Below are positions 16,722 to 25,676 of a stretch of 64,000 bases of DNA, one piece after another. The first letter of the stretch is position 1. Each line of letters starts with the position of its first letter. Source of the stretch: G963674835 sp963674835 (GTDB lineage: Bacteria; Planctomycetota; Planctomycetia; Pirellulales; Thermoguttaceae); NCBI GenBank assembly GCA_963674835.2, contig CAXXKC010000001.1, forward strand, positions 186,001 through 250,000. The letters run 5' to 3'. The position numbers and the translations under genes are program-made. Below the pieces are notes generated by a model. That model saw nothing but the letters and a program-made list of their open reading frames with translations, was not told the origin of the DNA and searched no databases.

Positions 16722-17714
16722 ATGAGCAAATTCCAGGTGATCATTCCCGACTTCATCATCGACGAGCTTCAGCCGGAACACGAGATTCTTGGAGACATCG
16801 CCGAAATCATCGCCCTGGGAGCGCTCGAAGAAGACGAGTTGGTCGGCCGCATCGAAGAGGCCGACGCCATCATGCTCTACCACGAGGTCGCCATCACCCA
16901 GCCGACGCTCGACCGCCTCAAGCATTGCAAGCTCATCGTCCGCGGGGGTGTCGGAATCGACAACGTCGATCACGTCTACGCCAGGCAGCGCGGCATCGCC
17001 GTGGCCAACATCCCCGACTACGGCTCCGAGGAAGTCGCCGACACGGCAATCGCCATGATGATGACCCTCACCCGCGGCGTGCACATCTACAACTCGCGTC
17101 TCCGCGCCGGCCACAACCCTTGGAAGTACACCCACGCCGTCCCGCTGGCCCGTCTCCGTGGCCAGGGCTTCGGCGTTATCGGCCTCGGACGAATCGGCTC
17201 GGCGGCCGCCCTCCGCGCCAAGGCGATGGGCATGGACGTCGTCTTCTACGACCCCTACAAGCCGGACGGATACGACAAGGCCCTCGGCATCCGCCGCGTC
17301 GAATCGCTCGAAGAGCTCCTCCGGCAGTCGATGGTCGTCAGTGCCCATTGCCCGCTGACCGACGAAACCCGCCACTCGCTGAACGCCGCGACCATCGCGC
17401 TCATGCCCCGCCATTCCTACCTCATCAACACCGCTCGCGGCGGCGTGGTCGATGTCCGGGCACTTCCCGATGCCCTCGCCTCAGGCCACTTGGCCGGCGC
17501 CGGAATCGACGTCTTGGAGAAAGAGCCGCCCGACGACAACGATCCCTTGCTCGTCGCCTGGCGCAATCCGGAACACCCGGCCCACGACCGCCTGATCCTC
17601 AATCCGCACGCGGCCTTCTACTGCGAAGAGGGGCTCATGGACATCCGCACGAAGGCTTCACACGCCTGTCGCCGAGCACTGACCGGCCAGGTTCTGCGGA
17701 ACGTCGTCAACTGA
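16722..17714 (+). CDS. D-isomer 2-hydroxyacid dehydrogenase, CtBP-like
   Basis: A cytoplasmic NAD-dependent dehydrogenase of about 330 residues. The NAD-binding G-L-G-R-I-G is at 154-159, with an acidic residue ending the next strand (V-F-Y-D-P-Y). The catalytic Arg region N-T-A-R-G-G and the catalytic His in N-P-H-A-A-F-Y are present. The ending with C-E-E-G-L is typical of the C-terminal-binding-protein subgroup. Substrates of bacterial members vary (glyoxylate, hydroxypyruvate, phosphoglycerate), so none is assigned. It is transcribed away from thiC and ends four bases before the dxs stop. Confidence 0.88.
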   Translation: MSKFQVIIPDFIIDELQPEHEILGDIAEIIALGALEEDELVGRIEEADAIMLYHEVAITQPTLDRLKHCKLIVRGGVGIDNVDHVYARQRGIAVANIPDYGSEEVADTAIAMMMTLTRGVHIYNSRLRAGHNPWKYTHAVPLARLRGQGFGVIGLGRIGSAAALRAKAMGMDVVFYDPYKPDGYDKALGIRRVESLEELLRQSMVVSAHCPLTDETRHSLNAATIALMPRHSYLINTARGGVVDVRALPDALASGHLAGAGIDVLEKEPPDDNDPLLVAWRNPEHPAHDRLILNPHAAFYCEEGLMDIRTKASHACRRALTGQVLRNVVN

Positions 17715-17718
17715 GCAT

Positions 17719-19632
17719 TCACTTCGGCTGGCGCTGCGGCACCACTTCCAGCGGCTCGTGGCGCCCCAGCGACTTCCGGCAGACGTCGGCGATCCCTTCC
17801 GCGTTTAGCCCCAGCTCGGCCAACAAACCGTTGCGATCGCCGTGGTTGACGAACTGATCGGCAATGCCCATCCGACGGATGCGGCTCGTATCCAGGCCCG
17901 CGTCGCACGCCGCTTCGAGAACCGCCGAACCGAAGCCGCCCTGCAACATACCTTCCTCAACGGTGATCACCAGCGGGCAATGCTCCACCGCCTTCAAGAT
18001 CGTGCGCGTATCCAGCGGCTTCACGAACCGGGCGTTGATGACTCCAATGTCCAACCCCTCGGTCGCCAGCATGTCGGCTGCCTTCATACATGGCCCCAGC
18101 ATCGTGCCGCAAGCGACGAGCATTCCATCTTCGCCCCAACCGAGCACTTCGGCCGTCCCCAATTCCACCGGCGCAGGCTGCCGATCCATCGCCGCCGCCG
18201 GAGCCTTCGGGTAGCGGATGGCTGACGGCCCGTCGTGCCCCAGCGCAAACTCGAGCATCAGCGGCAACTCCGCACCGTCCCCAGGCGCCATGACGACCAA
18301 GTTCGGGAACGGGCGCAGATACGCAATGTCGAACACGCCGTGATGCGTCGGCCCGTCGGGCCCCACAACTCCTGAGCGGTCCAGCAGCAACGTGACCGGT
18401 AGGTTCTGAAGCGAAACCTCCTGAAAGATCTGATCGTACGCCCGTTGCATGAACGTACTGTAGATGTCCACGACCGGCCGCAGCCCCGCCTTGGCCAAAC
18501 CGGCCGCAAAGGCCACCGCGTGCGATTCGCAGATGCCCACGTCGAAAAACCGGTCCGGAAACTGCTCCCGAATCGGCTCGAGCATGTTACCCTGGCACAT
18601 CGCCGCCGTAATCACCGCCACGCGCGCATTGCTGCGCATTTGCTCCATGAGCGTTTCGCGAACGACCCACGTGTACGACTTGCCCCCTTTGCTTCGCACT
18701 GGCGCGGCGTCGTCTCCCGGAAACCGCGACGGCGTGTGGAAATAGACGGGGTCGTCGACGGCCGGTTTGAAGCCGTGCCCCTTCTCAGTCACGATGTGCA
18801 GGAGCACGGGCCCGTCGAACCCTCGCGCCATCGCCAAATACTTCTGCAACTGCCGGATGTTGTGCCCATCGACCGGCCCCAGGTAGTGGCATCCCAACTC
18901 TTCGAACAGCATCCCGCCGAGCAGGCCGGCCTTGATGGCGTCCCGCGTCTGCGCCAGCAATCGTTCCACCGGATCGCCCAGCAGCGGCATGTGGTTCAAC
19001 AGCTTCTGGATCTCGCTCTTCAGTCCCGTGTAGAACGGCGCCACCCGCAAACGATCCAGGTACTCGCCCAATCCGCCCACGCGAGGGCAGATCGACATCA
19101 TGTTGTCGTTCAAAACGATCGTCAGCTTCTTCTTCAGCCCCGCCACACAGTTCAGCGCCTCGAACACAATCCCCGAAGTAAACGCGCCGTCGCCGATCAC
19201 CGCGACCGTATGCCGGTCCTCGTCGCCGTGTACCAAATCGTCGCCGCATCGCAAACCGATCGCGGTGGAAATGCTGCATCCCGCGTGCCCGGTCATGAAA
19301 AGGTCGAACGGGCTCTCCGCCGGATTCGGATATCCCATCAGGCCGCCGCGCGCCCGGATCGTGTCCATCTGCTCGTAGCGGCCCGTAAGCATCTTGTGCG
19401 GGTAGACTTGGTGCCCCGTATCCCAAACAAGCCGATCCCGTTGGAAATCGAACGTCGTGTGCAACGCCAGCGCCAACTCGACCACACCCAGGTTCGACGC
19501 GAAATGGGCCGTTCGCGTCCGCGCCACACGGCAAAGCACCTCGCGAATCTCGCCCGCCAGTTGCTTCAGCTGCTTCGACGAAAGCCCCTTGAGATCCGCA
19601 GGCGAGTGGATGGTCGGAAGTAAGAGATCCAT
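17719..19632 (-). CDS. dxs: 1-deoxy-D-xylulose-5-phosphate synthase
   Basis: A TPP enzyme of about 637 residues. It condenses pyruvate and glyceraldehyde 3-phosphate in the first step of the MEP isoprenoid pathway. It has the TPP-binding G-D-G-A-F-T-S-G...N segment, the N-terminal S-N-L-G-V-V-E-L and D-T-G-H-Q motifs and the C-terminal transketolase domain with T-H-H-G-V-F-D. The start ATG overlaps the ispA stop (TAATG), so translation is probably coupled and isoprenoid precursor supply is co-expressed with prenyl chain synthesis. It is the last gene of the guaA-xseB-ispA-dxs operon. Confidence 0.95.
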   Translation of the reverse strand: MDLLLPTIHSPADLKGLSSKQLKQLAGEIREVLCRVARTRTAHFASNLGVVELALALHTTFDFQRDRLVWDTGHQVYPHKMLTGRYEQMDTIRARGGLMGYPNPAESPFDLFMTGHAGCSISTAIGLRCGDDLVHGDEDRHTVAVIGDGAFTSGIVFEALNCVAGLKKKLTIVLNDNMMSICPRVGGLGEYLDRLRVAPFYTGLKSEIQKLLNHMPLLGDPVERLLAQTRDAIKAGLLGGMLFEELGCHYLGPVDGHNIRQLQKYLAMARGFDGPVLLHIVTEKGHGFKPAVDDPVYFHTPSRFPGDDAAPVRSKGGKSYTWVVRETLMEQMRSNARVAVITAAMCQGNMLEPIREQFPDRFFDVGICESHAVAFAAGLAKAGLRPVVDIYSTFMQRAYDQIFQEVSLQNLPVTLLLDRSGVVGPDGPTHHGVFDIAYLRPFPNLVVMAPGDGAELPLMLEFALGHDGPSAIRYPKAPAAAMDRQPAPVELGTAEVLGWGEDGMLVACGTMLGPCMKAADMLATEGLDIGVINARFVKPLDTRTILKAVEHCPLVITVEEGMLQGGFGSAVLEAACDAGLDTSRIRRMGIADQFVNHGDRNGLLAELGLNAEGIADVCRKSLGRHEPLEVVPQRQPK

Positions 19633-20669
19633 TACTGCTGCCTTTCCAACACGTAGCGCGCCATGGCTTCCAAGCATTCCGCCTCTTGCCCCAGTGGTCG
19701 AATCGCCGCACACGCGTCGTCGACCAGTTCTTCCGCGCGGCGCACACTCCGGTCGATCCCCAAAAGCCGCGGGAAGGTGAGCGTTCCCTGATCCTTGTCC
19801 TTCTGCACGCGCTTGCCCACTTGGGCCTCCACGCCTTGCGCGTCCAACAGATCGTCGGTGATCTGAAACGCCAGACCCAAGCAGCCTGCAAATCGGTCCA
19901 GCGCCGCCAACTGGCCGTCATCGGCCCCGGCGACCAGTCCCCCCAAGTGGACCGACACGCGAATCATGCCCCCCGTCTTCCGACGGTGGATCGATTCGAC
20001 CAACGCAACCGTTTCCTCGCCCGGTTCGTCTGTCGACATCGCTGTCGGGTCACTATTGAGGCCTGCATTACTAATGCTCGTCGAGCGGCAACCGGAGCCC
20101 CGGATTCTAGCCGTTTCGGCTGGTATCCGGGATGAATCGCGATCATTGGCTGCGTCGGTATCAACAAGCTTGCCGAGAATGTCATCCGCCTGACCGCCAA
20201 CCAACTGGCACGGCCCGGCCGCGTGGCCCAACGCCGCGCAGCACCGCGCCGCGGTCGATGCCGGTCGGACACCTTCGGCCAAAGTCTCAAAGGCCAGCGC
20301 CAACAGGGCGTCCCCGGCCAGGATCGCCAGCGCTTCGCCAAACTTCTTGTGACACGTCGGCCGCCCTCGCCGCAAATCGTCGTCGTCCATCGCCGGAAGG
20401 TCGTCGTGGATAAGCGAGTACGCGTGCACCATCTCCACGGCACACGCCGCCGGCAGCGCCGCCTCGCGCTGGCCGCCGCAAGCCTCGGCCGCCATCACCA
20501 CCAGCATCGGACGCAGCCGCTTACCCGGCGCCAGAAGGCTATACCGAATGGCCTCACCAAGCTCCGACGGACACCCGTCACCCAGGCGCGTGTAGCCATC
20601 CAACGCCGCTTCGATCTGCGGACGCAATTCGTCGCGATATTGGGCCAGCTTGAAAGAGGGGGAAACCAT
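19632..20669 (-). CDS. ispA: (2E,6E)-farnesyl diphosphate synthase with an extra 45-residue insertion
   Basis: A prenyl transferase that adds isopentenyl units to make farnesyl (or geranylgeranyl) diphosphate. The first Asp-rich motif H-D-D-L-P-A-M-D is at 88-95, the second at about 270-275 (Q-I-T-D-D-L-L-D), and H-R-R-K-T-G at 228-233. Between G-Q-A-D-D and I-H-R-R-K-T-G there are about 65 residues where the family normally has about 20. The extra segment (about 171-219) is polar, Ser/Arg/Thr-rich and unlike prenyltransferases, and its DNA contains a long palindrome. The frame is intact, so the protein may still work with a surface loop. Confidence 0.9.
   Translation of the reverse strand: MVSPSFKLAQYRDELRPQIEAALDGYTRLGDGCPSELGEAIRYSLLAPGKRLRPMLVVMAAEACGGQREAALPAACAVEMVHAYSLIHDDLPAMDDDDLRRGRPTCHKKFGEALAILAGDALLALAFETLAEGVRPASTAARCCAALGHAAGPCQLVGGQADDILGKLVDTDAANDRDSSRIPAETARIRGSGCRSTSISNAGLNSDPTAMSTDEPGEETVALVESIHRRKTGGMIRVSVHLGGLVAGADDGQLAALDRFAGCLGLAFQITDDLLDAQGVEAQVGKRVQKDKDQGTLTFPRLLGIDRSVRRAEELVDDACAAIRPLGQEAECLEAMARYVLERQQ
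20099..20131. repeat. Palindromic insertion inside the ispA coding sequence
   Basis: Symmetrical 33-base hairpin: outer arms CCCGGAT (20099-20105) and ATCCGGG (20125-20131), inner arms AGCCG (20109-20113) and CGGCT (20117-20121), TTT loop, with 3x3 internal mismatches. It encodes ispA residues 180-191, within the extra segment. It resembles in-frame palindromic elements known from other bacteria. Confidence 0.7.
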
Positions 20670-20679
20670 ATGCTCGATT

Positions 20680-21063
20680 CTAGAACAGACCCCCAGGCAC
20701 GTCTACGTCGCCCTCCGATTCGGACTCTCCTCCTGCAGACGGGGCCGACCGCCGCGACGCACTGCGCCGTCGACTCCGCTGCTGCGCCTTCTGTTCCAGA
20801 CTCAGGGCCGAATCGTCCATCGGTGTCGTGACTGGCTTCCCCTCAGCGTCAACCCCGCTTACCAGTTCGATCCGTCGCTCGGCCTTCGCCAGCAGGTCGT
20901 AGCACTGCCGCAGCCACTTGACCCCTTGCTCGTACTGGGCAAGCGCCTCGTTCAGCCCAAGATCGCCCTCCTCCAGTTCGCGGACGACGCCCTCCAGCCG
21001 ACCCAAGGCCTCTTCAAAACTCAGTACGTCGGAATCGTTCGAATCGGTCGCCTTTTGGCCCAC
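20680..21063 (-). CDS. xseB: Exodeoxyribonuclease VII small subunit
   Basis: A 127-residue protein whose first 75 residues match XseB: S-F-E-E-A-L-G-R-L-E, L-E-E-G-D-L-G-L-N-E-A-L and Y-E-Q-G-V-K-W-L-R-Q-C. It binds the large subunit XseA to form exonuclease VII, which degrades single-stranded DNA. Unusually it has a 50-residue Arg/Ser/Glu-rich low-complexity tail. The large subunit gene is not next to it. The ispA start is 10 bases downstream, a common xseB-ispA arrangement. Confidence 0.9.
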   Translation of the reverse strand: MGQKATDSNDSDVLSFEEALGRLEGVVRELEEGDLGLNEALAQYEQGVKWLRQCYDLLAKAERRIELVSGVDAEGKPVTTPMDDSALSLEQKAQQRSRRRSASRRSAPSAGGESESEGDVDVPGGLF

Positions 21064-21135
21064 AAATCGAGCTCCCGTTCAGTAGCCACCATCCGGGGGA
21101 CCCATCTCGCACTCGCTCCCCAGCCCCGGCGAGAA

Positions 21136-21360
21136 TCAGCTCTCGGCGGCTTCGTACAGCACGATCAGCAGCACGTCCGAGGCGCCGAATGCCGTCCTGC
21201 TCAAGCCGGCTCCCCCAACTTCCAGATTGTGCGTTTGCGGCGCGATATTTCCCGACATGCTGATAACCCGGGCGCGGCTTCGCCGGAGCCAGCCGTTCAC
21301 CTCGTTCTCCAGCGCACCCAGTTCGTTCTCTAGACCCTTGAAGAGTTTCACCTGCTGCAT
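21136..21360 (-). CDS. Small conserved hypothetical protein
   Basis: 74 residues, no export signal or membrane span. An N-terminal helical part (K-L-F-K-G-L-E-N-E-L-G-A-L-E-N-E) is followed by a strand-rich part with S-G-N-I-A-P-Q-T, ending in L-L-I-V-L-Y-E. GGAGGGA lies six bases before the ATG. It sits between guaA and xseB in the same operon. It resembles small proteins common in planctomycetes, but no function is known to me. Confidence 0.7.
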   Translation of the reverse strand: MQQVKLFKGLENELGALENEVNGWLRRSRARVISMSGNIAPQTHNLEVGGAGLSRTAFGASDVLLIVLYEAAES

Positions 21361-21375
21361 AAGGTCCCTCCGACG

Positions 21376-22926
21376 CTATTCCCACTCGATCGTGGCGGGC
21401 GGTTTCGAACTGATGTCGTACACCACGCGGTTCACTCCCGACACCTCGTTGATGATTCGCGTCGAGATCCGCGCCAACAACTCGTAAGGCAGATGGCTCC
21501 AGTCGGCCGTCATGAAATCTTCTGAATTGATCGAACGGACGGCTACGACGTCATCATAGGTCCGCGCATCGCCCATCACGCCCACGCTCTGCACCGGCAG
21601 AAGCACGGCGAACGACTGCGACGTCTCCCGGTACAGACCCGCGTCCTTGATCTCGTCCACCACAATCGCGTCCGCCTCGCGAAGCGTGTCCAGACGCCGC
21701 TTGGTCACCTCCCCCACGCATCGAACGGCCAAACCCGGACCGGGGAACGGATGCCGCCACACGATGTCGTCGGGCAGTCCCAGCTGCGTGCCCAACTTGC
21801 GGACTTCGTCTTTGAACAGGTCGCGCAGCGGCTCGACCAGCTCGAAATCGAGCTTCTCCGGCAATCCGCCCACGTTGTGATGCAGCTTGATCGTCGCCGC
21901 GGGACCGTCTCGCAGCCCTCCGCTTTCGATCACGTCCGGATACAGCGTCCCCTGCGCCAGAAACCGCGCGTCCTTGATCTTTGCAGCCTCGTCGGAAAAA
22001 CACTCGATGAAGGCGTGCCCGATCCGTCGCCGCTTATCCTGTGGGTTGGTCACACCCTTCAGCGCGGCCAAAAAACGCTCTTCGGCCGACACGACGTGCA
22101 AGTCCGTCTGGAAATGGTCGGTGAATTCGCGGATGACCGTCTGCACTTCGCCTTTTCGCAGCAATCCGTTGTCGACCAGGATGCACGACAACTGCGAGCC
22201 GATCGCCCGCGACAGCAGCGCCGCCGTGACCGACGAGTCCACGCCGCCCGACAAGCCGCAGATCACCCGCGACGTCCCCACGCGTCGCCGCATCTGCTCG
22301 ATGCTCTGCTCGGCGAAATCGGACAGCTTCCAGGTTCCCGAGCACCCGCACACGTTCCGCAGAAAGTTGCTCAGGATCTGGCTGCCCAGCGGCGTATGCG
22401 TCACCTCCGGATGGAACTGCAAACCGTAGATCGGCAGCAGGCGGTGCTTCACGGCGGCGTATGGGCACGTCGCCGTCTTCGCCAGCGCCTCGAAGTCCTC
22501 CGAAATCTCCGAAACCTGATCGCCGTGGCTCATCCACACGTCCGTTTCCTGCGGAAATCCCTGGAAAAGCTCGTTCGGCTGCACGATCCGGCAGTGGGCG
22601 CGACCGTACTCCCGCGCCGGCGAGCTGGCGACCTGCCCGCCCAACGCCTCGCAGGCCAATTGCATCCCGTAACAGATACCCAACACGGGAATGCCGAGCC
22701 GAAACAAGTCTGGATCGCACTTCGGCGCGCCTTCGGCATACACGCTCGACGGCCCGCCCGATAGAATCAGCCCTCGCGGACGCAGCTCGCGAACGCGCTC
22801 GGCCAGAATGCTGTGGCGAACGATCTCGCCGTAAACGTTCTGCTCCCGCACGCGCCGCGCGATAAGCTGCGCGTACTGAGAGCCGAAGTCGAGAACCAAT
22901 ACGCGTTGCTCGGCGATCCGCATCAT
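21376..22926 (-). CDS. guaA: GMP synthase (glutamine-hydrolysing)
   Basis: About 516 residues. It converts XMP to GMP, using ammonia released from glutamine. The class-I glutamine amidotransferase domain carries G-I-C-Y-G-M-Q (nucleophile Cys) and H-P-E-V-T. The ATP pyrophosphatase domain has the P-loop G-L-S-G-G-V-D-S-S. The C-terminal dimerisation domain ends P-P-A-T-I-E-W-E, the family signature. Two adjacent ATG codons occur at the start (22926 and 22923); a small hairpin TTTCC/GGAAA and a minus-strand TATAAT (22955-22960) lie upstream. It is the first gene of the operon running to dxs. Confidence 0.96.
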   Translation of the reverse strand: MMRIAEQRVLVLDFGSQYAQLIARRVREQNVYGEIVRHSILAERVRELRPRGLILSGGPSSVYAEGAPKCDPDLFRLGIPVLGICYGMQLACEALGGQVASSPAREYGRAHCRIVQPNELFQGFPQETDVWMSHGDQVSEISEDFEALAKTATCPYAAVKHRLLPIYGLQFHPEVTHTPLGSQILSNFLRNVCGCSGTWKLSDFAEQSIEQMRRRVGTSRVICGLSGGVDSSVTAALLSRAIGSQLSCILVDNGLLRKGEVQTVIREFTDHFQTDLHVVSAEERFLAALKGVTNPQDKRRRIGHAFIECFSDEAAKIKDARFLAQGTLYPDVIESGGLRDGPAATIKLHHNVGGLPEKLDFELVEPLRDLFKDEVRKLGTQLGLPDDIVWRHPFPGPGLAVRCVGEVTKRRLDTLREADAIVVDEIKDAGLYRETSQSFAVLLPVQSVGVMGDARTYDDVVAVRSINSEDFMTADWSHLPYELLARISTRIINEVSGVNRVVYDISSKPPATIEWE

Positions 22927-23343
22927 CAGTGGATTTCCCGCAGGAAAACGGATTATTATAGGGCTCTCGCCCGACTCCGCATAGCACCCCCTGCCTGAGT
23001 GCCCCACCTCGTTTCCTTCTCCCGGGAACCCTCCCATTTCCGCGCCGACCCACTCGCGGCACCTCATCTCTGCGTACGCCGCAACCACAACCTCACACGC
23101 GCCAATTGCCCTGCTGCCCCAATCGCCATTCGCTTCCTTCTCGCGCCGTAATCACCCGCCGAGTTCGCCGACTCATCCCGCAGTCGGCGCCCCTGGCACT
23201 GCCTCGCACCACCGACGATAACCTCTTGCTACAAAGCCCCTTAGCGCGTTGCCGATTGATCCATTCCTCCACGCTGATTATAGTGGAGGTAACGCTCACG
23301 GAAGACCCACAGGTTTTACCTGCAACGACGGACAGGAATTGGC
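22927..23343. promoter_or_regulatory. Divergent promoter region guaA / surE
   Basis: About 415 bases without a gene. It contains a -10-like TATAAT for guaA on the minus strand (22955-22960) and a perfect 7-bp hairpin, CCTCCAC (23266-23272) with GTGGAGG (23283-23289), about 55 bases before surE. The hairpin loop contains the start of a TATAGT -10-like sequence, so it could be an operator for surE. No motif is recognised. Confidence 0.4.
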
Positions 23344-24201
23344 GTGCTCATCCTTTTGACAAACGACGACGGCGTCTACGCTCCCGGTCTGGCGGCAATG
23401 AAACGCGAGCTGTCCCACCTGGGCGAAGTCCGTCTCGTGGCCCCGGCGACCGAACAAAGCGGGGTGGGGCATTCCATCACCTACCTGACTCCTCTGATCG
23501 TCAAAGAGGTCTACGTCGGCGACGATCACTGGGGCTGGGCCGTGGAGGGAAGCCCCGCAGACTGCGTGAAAATTGGCGTCACGGAGCTCTGTCCACGGCG
23601 ACCTGACCTCGTCGTCAGCGGAATCAACGGTGGACTCAACGCCGGGATCAACGTGCTCTACTCGGGCACGGTGGCCGCGGCGATCGAAGGAGCCTTTTTC
23701 CGGATCACCAGCGTGGCCGTCTCGTTGGAGTTCGACGAACATGCCCGGTTCGACAAAGCCGCCCGCCTGGCGCGCAATGTCATCGAACAGATACTGGCCA
23801 AGAACTCCTCCGAACCGCAACTGTACAACCTCAACATTCCGACCGCCGCTCTCCAAGGTACGCCGCAAGTACACGTCGTACCGATGGACGTGGCGCAATA
23901 CGGAGAACGTTTCGAAAAGCGAACCGATCCGTGGGGACGCGACTACTACTGGGCGACCGGCCAGCCGCCGGCCCCGGCGACCCAACACGAAACGGACCTG
24001 ACCGCGATGGCCAAAGGCTTCGTCAGCCTGACGCCCCTGGATTTCAACATGACCCGTCAATCGGCCCTGGAGCAAATGCGCCATTGGACCTTCGACCTGG
24101 AAGACCCCGCGCGGGCCGACCAGGCACCGTCCCTTGCCGCCGGCGCGCCCGTCTTGCGAACCACGCGGCGCCGCCAACGCGCCTCGGCCGACAATTCCTA
24201 A
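23344..24201 (+). CDS. surE: 5'/3'-nucleotidase SurE
   Basis: A metal-dependent phosphatase of about 285 residues acting on nucleoside monophosphates. It opens L-I-L-L-T-N-D-D-G with the two metal-binding Asp, and has S-G-I-N-G-G-L-N and Y-S-G-T-V-A-A-A, all SurE signatures. Starts at GTG with AGGAA seven bases upstream. The C-terminus has a basic tail (T-R-R-R-Q-R) a little longer than usual. Monocistronic or joined to the small lipoprotein gene 48 bases downstream. Confidence 0.95.
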   Translation: MLILLTNDDGVYAPGLAAMKRELSHLGEVRLVAPATEQSGVGHSITYLTPLIVKEVYVGDDHWGWAVEGSPADCVKIGVTELCPRRPDLVVSGINGGLNAGINVLYSGTVAAAIEGAFFRITSVAVSLEFDEHARFDKAARLARNVIEQILAKNSSEPQLYNLNIPTAALQGTPQVHVVPMDVAQYGERFEKRTDPWGRDYYWATGQPPAPATQHETDLTAMAKGFVSLTPLDFNMTRQSALEQMRHWTFDLEDPARADQAPSLAAGAPVLRTTRRRQRASADNS

Positions 24202-24249
24202 CCTACGGCAACCACCAACGATCCTCCTTGCCAGTCAGGAGCATTTCCC

Positions 24250-24699
24250 GTGCGCACGATGTTCATGGTCTCGCTTTTGGCGATCGGCACCGCGCTGGGC
24301 TGCAGCGACTACAAACCGGCCCCGGTGCCGCCGGCGGGCTCCGGTTCCCAGCAGGTCTCCAAACCCGCCCCGGCCCCCGCGCCTGCTCCAGCCCCCAAGG
24401 TCGTCGTCGAGAAGGCCGACGTCGGCGTCGGCGCCAAGGGACGCGACTACGGCGAAGGTCTGATCACCACTCCCGTGGCCCAGTACTTCGCCGCGCGCGA
24501 GGCGATCGTCTTCCGCATCCAGGTCCCCGAGGCCCTAAAACTCTACAAGGCCACCAACGGCCACGCTCCGCAAACCCTGGAAGAGTTCGTCCAGGTGATG
24601 AAAGACAACAAGATCAAGCTCCCTGTGTTGCGGCCTGGCTGCCAATACGTCTACGACCCGAAGAAAGAGGAACTGCAAGTCATGCACCCGAAACAGTAA
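24250..24699 (+). CDS. Small predicted lipoprotein, planctomycete type
   Basis: 149 residues. A short hydrophobic leader ends in the lipobox T-A-L-G-C at residues 14-18, followed by a Pro/Ala-rich linker and a C-terminal globular part of about 90 residues (E-A-L-K-L-Y-K-A-T-N-G-H-A-P-Q-T, then Y-V-Y-D-P-K-K). The domain resembles the tail of pseudopilin-like proteins, with a helix followed by a loop ending in Y-D-P. AGGAG lies eight bases before the GTG start. Probably anchored in a membrane; function unknown. Confidence 0.65.
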   Translation: MRTMFMVSLLAIGTALGCSDYKPAPVPPAGSGSQQVSKPAPAPAPAPAPKVVVEKADVGVGAKGRDYGEGLITTPVAQYFAAREAIVFRIQVPEALKLYKATNGHAPQTLEEFVQVMKDNKIKLPVLRPGCQYVYDPKKEELQVMHPKQ

Positions 24700-24889
24700 C
24701 CACGACGAAGCAATTCCTCGATGACCCCTCAGGAACTCTTGGGACGGAACGCAAATGATCCCCTACGGTTCTCGGTGTCCCAGCGCCCGGCGCCAACGGC
24801 CCCACGCTGGCTCACCGAAAGGTCTCTCCATCGCCGAGGAAGGATGACGGCCGCTGTTGAGGCCTGCGACAGCATGAGCATTACTCCCC

Positions 24890-25552
24890 ATGACAAGGCA
24901 TCTTCTGCTGGCATTCGCCCTGGCCACGGGCGCCCTCGTTGGCACCGTCGCGGCCGACTCCAACGATCCTAGTGGCAGTTGGATCTTCCGCCCCTCGCAA
25001 TACTCACACAATCCGGAAACCGGCGCCCGCGTCACTCGCTACGCCGCTCCGGCAAAGCCGTACTTCGAGGGCGACCCAACCTATCAACAAAGCGCCTATC
25101 GGCACACCAACAGCAGCCTCCGCGTAGGCGGCAGTGCCGACCATCTCCACGTCGTCGAAACCTGGGGCCAGGGCGACTCCATCCGCCCCTATGGCGAATG
25201 GCTCTATCCCTATCGTGCCGGCGCCACGCCCTACGGCCCCTGGGGCAATCCCCAAGGTCCCTGGACGACTCCCTTCGGATCCTGGTCCAACCCCTACGGA
25301 CTCGGCCAGTTGCCCGTGCCGCCTTGGGTCAACAGCATCGGACCTGTCTACGGTTCCCAAGGTCTCGGCCCGCAACCCTACGGGCCACAGGCGCGCGGAC
25401 CCCAAGGCTACGGACAACAAGGCTATGGACAGCAACCCTACGGCCCTCAAGGCTCTGGGCAACAACCGCAGGGACCCCAAGGCTACGCACCGCAGGGCTA
25501 CGCACCGAACGGTATGCCACCCACATCCCAATCGGGGCCAACGCACTTCTGA
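24890..25552 (+). CDS. Secreted Gly/Pro/Gln/Tyr-rich repeat protein
   Basis: 220 residues with a signal peptide (residues 1-22, ending V-A-A-D). The middle is rich in Tyr, Trp and Pro. The last 70 residues are a tandem of degenerate Y-G-P-Q and G-Y-G-Q-Q units, a low-complexity, intrinsically disordered composition similar to adhesive or prion-like segments. No domain is recognised. No strong ribosome-binding site is seen, so the start is less sure. Likely a cell-envelope or extracellular structural protein (inference from composition only). Confidence 0.6.
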   Translation: MTRHLLLAFALATGALVGTVAADSNDPSGSWIFRPSQYSHNPETGARVTRYAAPAKPYFEGDPTYQQSAYRHTNSSLRVGGSADHLHVVETWGQGDSIRPYGEWLYPYRAGATPYGPWGNPQGPWTTPFGSWSNPYGLGQLPVPPWVNSIGPVYGSQGLGPQPYGPQARGPQGYGQQGYGQQPYGPQGSGQQPQGPQGYAPQGYAPNGMPPTSQSGPTHF

Positions 25553-25676
25553 GGCCGCTCGAACCAGACCATCTGGCCACCCCACTCCGAATCGCGGCAC
25601 AGTCCAGCGCGGCCGTGCCACGGTTCGCGCCGACAGACTACGTCCGCAACCATCCAAACACCCGCATGGGCCAAAC

